Origin: an uncultured Rickettsiales bacterium
Lineage (GTDB): Bacteria; Pseudomonadota; Alphaproteobacteria; Micavibrionales; GCA-2720935
Direction: 5' to 3'
DNA length: 64,000 nucleotides
Assembly (NCBI GenBank): GCA_950054255.1
Contig: CATLOR010000001.1
Location: 248,001 to 312,000, forward strand
Shown here: in pieces, positions 57,052-64,000 of the stretch
Position numbering within the stretch: the first letter of the stretch is position 1
How the letters are laid out: every line of letters starts with the position of its first letter
The notes under the pieces: generated by a model
What the model was told of the DNA's origin: nothing
Database searches by the model: none
Seen by the model: the letters and a program-made list of their open reading frames with translations, nothing else
Program-made: the position numbers and the translations under genes

Positions 57052-59409
57052 TTAATTTCTAAGTGGTTTACCTTTTTCGAGCATATGCTCGATACGGGCA
57101 ATTGTGTCTGGATTTTTGACCAGTTTCATGAACTCTTTTTTCTCCAACGCATAAAGCTGGTCTTCTGTGACCTCTTCTGTGTAATCAGTCTCACCACCTG
57201 TTAACACATAAGCTAAGTGATCAGAGACAACAACATCATGCGGTGTCGCTTTACCATTTGAGACAAAATCTTTCACCGCTAAATCCAAAGCCGCTTTACC
57301 CGTTGCACCCGATAATTTAATCACATCAGGTTCTGGAGCTTGATAGTCTTTTGCGAGTTCTAATGCTTTTTGCTTAGCAACAAACAAAACGCGATCCTTA
57401 TTCATGGTCACGCCATCACGCCCTTTAACCATGTATAAGAAGTCATAAGCTTCATGCGCAGATTTTGCGACTTGCGCTGTTCCAATTGTTTGGAAAGAAT
57501 TCACAGTTGGTGGCATAGGACCGCCTGCGCGCCCATAATTTTTATGGCGTAATAACATCTCTTTACACCCACCCCATCCAGGGATAATACCAACACCAAC
57601 TTCGACCAAACCAATATAGCTTTCCGCATGGGCTTGCACACTATCACAGTGAAGCAAAATCTCACAGCCACCGCCAAGTGCCATGCCTGACGGCGCACCA
57701 ACCGTTGGGAAAGGGGCAAACTTCAAGGTTTTGTAAATATCTTGGCCACCACCAACAAAGCTATCGATTTGTGACCAAAGCCCAACATTGATTGTGAAAA
57801 GCGCCAAGCCTAAATTCGCCCCAGCCGAGAAATTTGATCCCTCATTATGAACGACTAAGGCTTTATAATCACCAGATCCATCACCAATTGTCTGAATCGC
57901 TTTTTTAATCATCGCAAAGATTTCTTCATCAATTGCATTCATCTTTGTATGGAACTCAAGACATAGAACATTATCCCCAATATCCCAAAGAGAGGCAGAT
58001 CCATTTTTATGAACAGGGTCACTTGCGCGCTTAACATCTTCTAATAATAAGACGCCTTCTGGGCGCATAACTTCATGATATTTACCATCTAAACCAAAGA
58101 AATGAAGTTTTCCTTTTTCAACTTTGTAAAAAGTACCAGTACCAACAGATTTAATAAAATCAGGAACCTCTTTGCCAGACTCTTTTAATTTATTTGCGAA
58201 ATAAGCTGGACCAATTTCATCCAACATTTCAAAAGGACCTTTTTTCCAATTGTATCCAAGCTTCATGCCTTGGTCGATTTTATACAGATTATCCGCAATC
58301 TCTCCAACTAAACCAGCTGCATAAGATAATGTTTGTGCAAGAACTTCCCACGCATACTCACCAGCAATCGACTCATGGTCTATTAAGGCTTTCATACCGC
58401 CTTTTTTTGTTACCTCAGCCGCAGGTACTTTTGGACGAGTCGCATCTATATAGGCCCCCGTTTTTAAATCAAGGCGTTGTTTTGTTTTCTTTTTTGACTC
58501 AGGGTCTAAACGATAAAACCCTCCTTTACCCTTGCGCCCTGTATAGCCATCAGCAATCATTTTATCGATAAAATCAAACTCGCGGTGGATATCACGATAC
58601 ATATCTTTTTCGGGCAAGGTTGATAGCATCGATTCAGCCAAATGAGGCATCAAATCCACCCCTACTAAATCAACAAGCGCAAATACACCTGTTTTTGGAA
58701 CACCAATTGGGCGCCCCATCACAGCGTCTGCTTCTTCGATCGTGATATCTCGTATTGCCGCCTCATTAATGGCTGCTTGAATCCAAAAGGTTCCAATGCG
58801 GTTACCGATAAAACCTGGTGTGTCATTACAATGCACCACCCCTTTACCAAGTTTTACATCACAAAACGCGGCAATTAACTCCGCTTTTTTAGGGTCTGTT
58901 TTATCGCCCACAACCATTTCAAGTAAACGCAAATAACGCGGTGGATTGAAAAAATGCGTAATCATAAAGTCTTTTGCAAAATCCGCTGATTGACCTTCGA
59001 TCAATTTTTCTAATGGAATAGTTGACGTGTTTGAGGAAACGATAGATCCCTTTTTTCGGTGAGCATCAATTTTCTCATATGTTGTATGTTTAATTTTTAA
59101 GTTTTCTAAAACAACTTCAATAATCCAATCACATTCACCCAGCATCTCTAGATCATCTTCAATATTCCCTGGGGTAATACGTTTCGCATTACGTTTATGC
59201 ATCAAAGGCGCAGGATTTGTTTTTAGTAATTTTTGAATGGCGCTTTTTGCAATAACACTGCGATCTGTCGCCTCTTTTGGAACAATATCAAGTAAAACCA
59301 CATCGCATCCAGCATTGGCTAAATGCGCGGCAATCCCTGAACCCATAACGCCAGAGCCAATAACAGCTACTTTTTTAATTTGTTCCAAATCCATTTCTTT
59401 CTCCTTCAC
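57052..59409 (-). CDS. 3-hydroxyacyl-CoA dehydrogenase / enoyl-CoA hydratase bifunctional protein
   Basis: KVAVIGSGVMGSGIAAHLANAG; ITHFFNPPRYLRLLEMV; hydratase AVGAPSGMALGGGCEILLHCDSVQAHAES-type segment. Confidence 0.95.
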   Translation of the reverse strand: MKEKEMDLEQIKKVAVIGSGVMGSGIAAHLANAGCDVVLLDIVPKEATDRSVIAKSAIQKLLKTNPAPLMHKRNAKRITPGNIEDDLEMLGECDWIIEVVLENLKIKHTTYEKIDAHRKKGSIVSSNTSTIPLEKLIEGQSADFAKDFMITHFFNPPRYLRLLEMVVGDKTDPKKAELIAAFCDVKLGKGVVHCNDTPGFIGNRIGTFWIQAAINEAAIRDITIEEADAVMGRPIGVPKTGVFALVDLVGVDLMPHLAESMLSTLPEKDMYRDIHREFDFIDKMIADGYTGRKGKGGFYRLDPESKKKTKQRLDLKTGAYIDATRPKVPAAEVTKKGGMKALIDHESIAGEYAWEVLAQTLSYAAGLVGEIADNLYKIDQGMKLGYNWKKGPFEMLDEIGPAYFANKLKESGKEVPDFIKSVGTGTFYKVEKGKLHFFGLDGKYHEVMRPEGVLLLEDVKRASDPVHKNGSASLWDIGDNVLCLEFHTKMNAIDEEIFAMIKKAIQTIGDGSGDYKALVVHNEGSNFSAGANLGLALFTINVGLWSQIDSFVGGGQDIYKTLKFAPFPTVGAPSGMALGGGCEILLHCDSVQAHAESYIGLVEVGVGIIPGWGGCKEMLLRHKNYGRAGGPMPPTVNSFQTIGTAQVAKSAHEAYDFLYMVKGRDGVTMNKDRVLFVAKQKALELAKDYQAPEPDVIKLSGATGKAALDLAVKDFVSNGKATPHDVVVSDHLAYVLTGGETDYTEEVTEDQLYALEKKEFMKLVKNPDTIARIEHMLEKGKPLRN

Positions 59410-59946
59410 TTATCCTATTTTCCAGTGATAGCGTATTTCTTTTAACCATTGATCGCCAATTTCTGTTTCAGAAACCATATCTTGTTTTGTTGTGCCATAA
59501 GCAGTTTCATAAAAAGAACGTGCATTATGATTATCTTTTAAAACCCAAACATAGAAATCTTGCATTTGTTGGTTCCTTGCCCATAAAACAGAGCTTTGAA
59601 ATAATTTCATTCCAATCCCTTGGCGTTTAAAATCTGGGTCAATATAAAGAGCATAAAGCTCACCCTTATCTGTATCACCCACAAGATTTTTTTGCGCATC
59701 TCGTAATAGTCCTGTTGATGAAAAACCAACCACCTCATCTTTAACAATCGCAACAAATGTACCGCGATCTGTGCGGTTCACGCGTCTTGTCCAACGTGCA
59801 ATACGCTCTTCTAAAGTTTCCGCTTGTTGATCTAGGTAATCTTGATCAACAATGCCTTTATAGGCTGACTGCCATGTCTTAATTTGACAGTGAGCAATCC
59901 CTTCAACATCATTTGTGGTCGCTTTTCGACAGGTAACGATATCCAC
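59410..59946 (-). CDS. GNAT-family N-acetyltransferase
   Basis: GELYALYIDPDFKRQGIGMKLFQSSVLWARNQ...NHNARSFYE. Confidence 0.93.
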   Translation of the reverse strand: MDIVTCRKATTNDVEGIAHCQIKTWQSAYKGIVDQDYLDQQAETLEERIARWTRRVNRTDRGTFVAIVKDEVVGFSSTGLLRDAQKNLVGDTDKGELYALYIDPDFKRQGIGMKLFQSSVLWARNQQMQDFYVWVLKDNHNARSFYETAYGTTKQDMVSETEIGDQWLKEIRYHWKIG

Positions 59947-61074
59947 TTATACCTTCTCCAAAATAGTTGCCACACCTTGACCGCCACCGATACACATTGT
60001 TGCAAGTGCATAGTTACCGCCTTCACGGTTTAATAAAGAGGCTGCTTTTCCTGTGATACGTGCACCGCTCGCTCCTAAGGGATGACCTAAAGCGATCGCG
60101 CCACCATCCAAATTGACTTTCTTCATATCAGCGCCTAGATCTTTGATAACAGGAAGCGATTGCGCCGCAAAAGCCTCATTCAGTTCGATTACATCCATAT
60201 CTTTAATTGATAGGCCTGCGCGCTCTAATACTTTTTTCGTTGCAGGAACAGGACCGATCCCCATAATCTCTGCTGCACATCCCGCCACTGAAATGGATTT
60301 AATACGCGCTAAAATTGGGAGATTGTGTTTTTTCGCATACTCTTCTGAAGCCACCAAAACAGCCGCTGCGCCATCTGTTAACGGCGATGATGTCCCTGCT
60401 GTTACCGTGCCTTCTTTATCAAAAGCAGGATTTAGACCTGAAAGCGCTTCTTGGCTTGAGTCTGGACGAATACACCCATCTTCACTTACGCCTGCGATTT
60501 CAACAATTTCATCATCAAATTTTCCAGACTCACGCGCAACTGCGGCTTTTTTATGAGAGTTAATCGCAAACTCTTGTTGCTCTTCGCGGTCAATTTTATA
60601 TTTCTTAGCCAAATTCTCAGCCGTCATTCCCATAGAGATATAAGCTTGCGGATAGCTTTCTAATAACGCTGGATTAGGAGCAGGATTAAAGCCTCCCATT
60701 GGAATACGGCTCATGCTTTCAACACCGGCTGCAATAAAAACATCGCCTGCACCTGCTAAAATATACCCCACCGCCATTTGAATCGTTGTCATGGATGATC
60801 CGCAAAAACGATTAACGGTTGCCCCTGCAACAGAGATTGGAAGCTCTGCAATATTAGCCACCAAACGTGCAATATTAAACCCTTGCTCGCCTTCAGGGAA
60901 CGCACATCCCATTAAAAGATCTTCGATATCATCTGGTTTCACACCCGTTTCAGCGACAAGTGCTTTAACAACAGCTGCAGCCATATCATCGGGTCTAACT
61001 TTGGCAAGCGCGCCTTTATTCGCAAAATGGAATGGCGAGCGTTTATAGCCACAAATTACAACATTTTTATGCAT
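59947..61074 (-). CDS. Acetyl-CoA acyltransferase (thiolase)
   Basis: ATVNRFCGSSMTTIQMAVGYILAG, ELNEAFAAQSLPV, GGAIALGHPLGASGARI, TMCIGGGQG. Confidence 0.97.
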   Translation of the reverse strand: MHKNVVICGYKRSPFHFANKGALAKVRPDDMAAAVVKALVAETGVKPDDIEDLLMGCAFPEGEQGFNIARLVANIAELPISVAGATVNRFCGSSMTTIQMAVGYILAGAGDVFIAAGVESMSRIPMGGFNPAPNPALLESYPQAYISMGMTAENLAKKYKIDREEQQEFAINSHKKAAVARESGKFDDEIVEIAGVSEDGCIRPDSSQEALSGLNPAFDKEGTVTAGTSSPLTDGAAAVLVASEEYAKKHNLPILARIKSISVAGCAAEIMGIGPVPATKKVLERAGLSIKDMDVIELNEAFAAQSLPVIKDLGADMKKVNLDGGAIALGHPLGASGARITGKAASLLNREGGNYALATMCIGGGQGVATILEKV

Positions 61075-61277
61075 TTTTTATCTCCTCGAAACAGGTTGTA
61101 TAGTAATAAAGTTAGAACAGCCGAGAGTATCGGCAAGAAAATTGTTAAAGTAGTGTATCTCATTTTTAAACTTTACGCATATAAAATATGAATTTTTTTG
61201 CTTTTTAACCATTTGCATGCTAGTAAATGGTGCTATATATCACCCTATATGATTTAGATTAAAGAAAGCGTTAAAAA

Positions 61278-62552
61278 ATGAACGAAAAAATTGCGGTCTT
61301 AGGACTTGGATATGTTGGTTTACCTGTTGCTGTTGGGTTTGCTGAACAGTTTGATCATGTGGTTGGATTTGATATTAACTCGAGCCGTGTTCAAGCTTTA
61401 AAACAACATCATGACATAACAGGCGAAGTTGAAAGCGCGCGCCTTCAATCTTGTGGGTTAAAAATAACAGACGATGTCAATGATCTCAAAGACTCAAATA
61501 TCTATGTTGCCTGTATCCCAACACCGATTAATGATAATAAAGAGCCTGATTTAACACCTCTTCGTAAGGTAAGTGAAACCATCGCAAAAGTCTTGTCAAA
61601 AGGCGATATCATCGTTTTTGAATCGACTGTTTACCCAGGTGTAACAGAAGAAGTTTGTGGCCCTTGGTTAGAAGAGCTCTCTGGCCTTAAACAAGGGATT
61701 GATTTCAAACTTGGTTATTCACCAGAACGTATTAACCCAGGAGATAAAGTTAATACACTTGAAACCATTAACAAAGTTGTTGCAGGAGAAGACGCAGAAA
61801 CAACAGAAACACTCGCTCACATTTATGGCAAAATTATTACAGGTGCAAAAGTGCATGTTGCACCAAATATTAAAGTCGCTGAAATGTCAAAAGTCATTGA
61901 AAATACTCAGCGCGATGTCAATATCGCCTTGATTAACGAGATCGCTATTATTTGTGAAAAAATTGGCATTCGTTCAAAAGATGTTTTAGAAGCTGCGGGC
62001 ACAAAATGGAATTTCTTAAATTTCAAACCTGGTCTTGTTGGAGGTCACTGTATTGGTGTTGACCCTTATTATTTAACCGCAAAAGCACGTGAATTAGGTC
62101 ATCATGCTGATGTCATTTTATCTGGTCGCCGTATGAATGACGGCATGGGTAAAATGATTGCTGAGAAAATCGTTAAAATGATGATTAAACAAAGAAAAGT
62201 TGTGCGTCATATGCGTGTTGGTATTCTCGGATTTACTTTCAAAGAAAACATTACAGATATTCGCAATACAAAAGTCATTGATATGATTAAAGAGCTTGCG
62301 GATTACGGCGTTTGTATTCTTGCCCATGACCCTTACGCAGATTTTGATGAGGTAAAAGAAGAATACGGAATTACGTTATGTTCTTTGGATGAATTCAAAG
62401 AGCTTGATTGCCTTGTCTATGCTGTTCCTCATGATCAATATAATGACCTTGATATGAAATCCATGATCCAGCCTGATGGTGGGTTTGTTGATATCAAATC
62501 TTTAAAATCCCACACAGATTTTAGTAAGAACCAAACTTATTGGAGCTTATAA
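61278..62552 (+). CDS. UDP-GlcNAc/GalNAcA-type nucleotide-sugar 6-dehydrogenase (TviB/WbpO-like)
   Basis: KIAVLGLGYVGLPVAVGFAEQFDHVVGFDIN; ESTVYPGVTEEVCGPWLEE; FLNFKPGLVGGHCIGVDPYYLTAKA. Confidence 0.95.
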   Translation: MNEKIAVLGLGYVGLPVAVGFAEQFDHVVGFDINSSRVQALKQHHDITGEVESARLQSCGLKITDDVNDLKDSNIYVACIPTPINDNKEPDLTPLRKVSETIAKVLSKGDIIVFESTVYPGVTEEVCGPWLEELSGLKQGIDFKLGYSPERINPGDKVNTLETINKVVAGEDAETTETLAHIYGKIITGAKVHVAPNIKVAEMSKVIENTQRDVNIALINEIAIICEKIGIRSKDVLEAAGTKWNFLNFKPGLVGGHCIGVDPYYLTAKARELGHHADVILSGRRMNDGMGKMIAEKIVKMMIKQRKVVRHMRVGILGFTFKENITDIRNTKVIDMIKELADYGVCILAHDPYADFDEVKEEYGITLCSLDEFKELDCLVYAVPHDQYNDLDMKSMIQPDGGFVDIKSLKSHTDFSKNQTYWSL

Positions 62553-62555
62553 TTT

Positions 62556-63866
62556 GTGCGCGCTTTGCTGTTAAAGCTTCTCTCTTTTTTAAAGGACAAT
62601 AAGGGTGTTGTTTTAACCTTTGGCATTCGCGGCACAGGGATGTTTCTTGGTCTGCTTTCTGGTATTATCCTAGCGCGCCTTTTAGGGCCTGAAAACTATG
62701 GTCTATATGCCCTTGCTATGGCATGGTTGACAAGTTTAAGTGTAATTGGGGCTTTTGGTTATGATATATCTACGCTGCGTTTCATTGGTATTTTTAATGA
62801 TCAAAAGAAAGAAGGACTTATCACTTCCTTTTTAAAACAAGCCCAAAAAGAAACTTTGTTATTTTCAATTGTCATCGCTCTTTTCCTTTATTTAATCTCG
62901 TGTTTCTTTGAAATAATCAACACCGATATTTTGTGGTATGTTTTATGTGGCGTTCCTTTGTTTTCTTATCTCTTAATCCGAATGGCAGCCCTTAGAGCTT
63001 TTGGTGAGTATATTTTAGCCATTGGCGCAGATAACTTCTTAAGGAATTTTGTTCTAGTCTGTGTTTTTGGTGGTCTATTTCTAACAAAAAATACCACGGA
63101 TAGTTTTTCTGCGCATGCACCTTTGATTGCTGTTTTATGCACAACCCTTTTAGGGATTATAATTGTTGATCTTTTCCTGAAGCGCTTTATTTCTTTCAAA
63201 ACAAAAACCCGCACGCCTATCTCGAAAGAAGATAAAAAAGACTGGCGCAAATCAAGCATCACCCTCATGATGGTTAATATTTCACGTCTTATCTTGGGTA
63301 AGATTGATATGGCTATTATTCCTATTTTTATGAGTGTTGCTTTTGCAGGTATTTATGACGCGGCCATTAAATGGGTTAGTCTTATTTGGTTTGCTCAAAA
63401 CACCTTAGTGCGTGTCTTTGGGCCTCAGCTTGCTGCTTATCACGCCAATAATGATATGGAGAATGTAAAAACACATACAAAAAAAATCACTTATATGATT
63501 TTTATTCCATCCGCTTTTATTGCTTTTTTCATTTTCATAGCGGCTGAGTTTCTCATGGGAATTTATGGTGATTATTTTACACAAGGCGTTACAACATTAC
63601 GTATTTTAATTATTGGGTATTTCTTGACTGCTTTTGCTGGGGCTGCTCATATATTAATTAATATGTTGGGTGATGAGAAAATATCCATGCGCATTTCCAT
63701 TGAAACACTCCTCTTAAATATAGGGCTAAATATTATTCTGATCCCTCTTTATGGGATGGAAGGCGCCGCCACAGCAACATCTATAAGTCTTATTTTCATG
63801 AGTGCAAAACGTGTTTATTTTTTGTATAAAAAACATAAGATTAACTGTCTACCTTTTGTAAAATGA
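62556..63866 (+). CDS. Oligosaccharide flippase family (Wzx-like) protein, GTG start
   Basis: LTFGIRGTGMFLGLLSGIILARLLGPENYGLYALAMAW; many TM segments. Confidence 0.9.
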   Translation: MRALLLKLLSFLKDNKGVVLTFGIRGTGMFLGLLSGIILARLLGPENYGLYALAMAWLTSLSVIGAFGYDISTLRFIGIFNDQKKEGLITSFLKQAQKETLLFSIVIALFLYLISCFFEIINTDILWYVLCGVPLFSYLLIRMAALRAFGEYILAIGADNFLRNFVLVCVFGGLFLTKNTTDSFSAHAPLIAVLCTTLLGIIIVDLFLKRFISFKTKTRTPISKEDKKDWRKSSITLMMVNISRLILGKIDMAIIPIFMSVAFAGIYDAAIKWVSLIWFAQNTLVRVFGPQLAAYHANNDMENVKTHTKKITYMIFIPSAFIAFFIFIAAEFLMGIYGDYFTQGVTTLRILIIGYFLTAFAGAAHILINMLGDEKISMRISIETLLLNIGLNIILIPLYGMEGAATATSISLIFMSAKRVYFLYKKHKINCLPFVK

Positions 63867-63873
63867 GAATTGA

Positions 63874-64000
63874 ATGACATCTAAAACACCAAAAATTATC
63901 TATATATGTGGGTCTGGTCGCTCTGGATCAACAGTGCTTGATATTATTTTAAGCAATCAAGAAGATAGTTTTGGTGTCGGTGAACTTAATTATCTACATC
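63874..64000 (+). CDS. Sulfotransferase-family protein (truncated at window edge)
   Basis: MTSKTPKIIYICGSGRSGSTVLDIILSNQEDSFGVGELNYLH: PAPS-binding 5'-PSB-like motif GSGRSGST. Confidence 0.7.
   Translation, partial: MTSKTPKIIYICGSGRSGSTVLDIILSNQEDSFGVGELNYLH

Overview
AT-rich 64-kb chromosomal segment, probably from a flagellated alphaproteobacterium (zeta ATPase-inhibitor next to purC, BolA-Grx4, Der, BamB, FlgK/FlgL). Four parts stand out. (1) An ~8.2-kb element integrated in tRNA-Gly(UCC). It is bounded by an exact 25-bp direct repeat and carries a tyrosine integrase, a 575-aa protein with superfamily-A/T7-RNAP-like palm motifs (TV-Pol-like), an XRE+ImmA pair, an SNase, a YHYH-like micro-peptide, two small 3'-end ORFs and a possibly structured non-coding stretch. 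(2) A type IVB secretion block in the Legionella icmL-K-E-G-C-D-J-B order (DotI-H-G-F-E-P-N-O). Its DotE-like protein appears to be built from about four copies of one DotP/DotE-type module, and two divergent secreted paralogs lie next to it. (3) A pilin locus with two PilS-like pilins and three long shufflon-N/PilV-like prepilins, close to the T4BSS as on IncI plasmids but apparently chromosomal, with flgK-flgL and a beta-CASP RNase in between. (4) A MurL-MurD2 pair (alternative D-Glu route) followed by a VanX-like dipeptidase. The rest is housekeeping (fad operon, purC, nadK, pyrE, polysaccharide genes) plus several hypotheticals, including three tandem paralogs of unknown function. All family calls come from reading motifs by eye; no searches were run.
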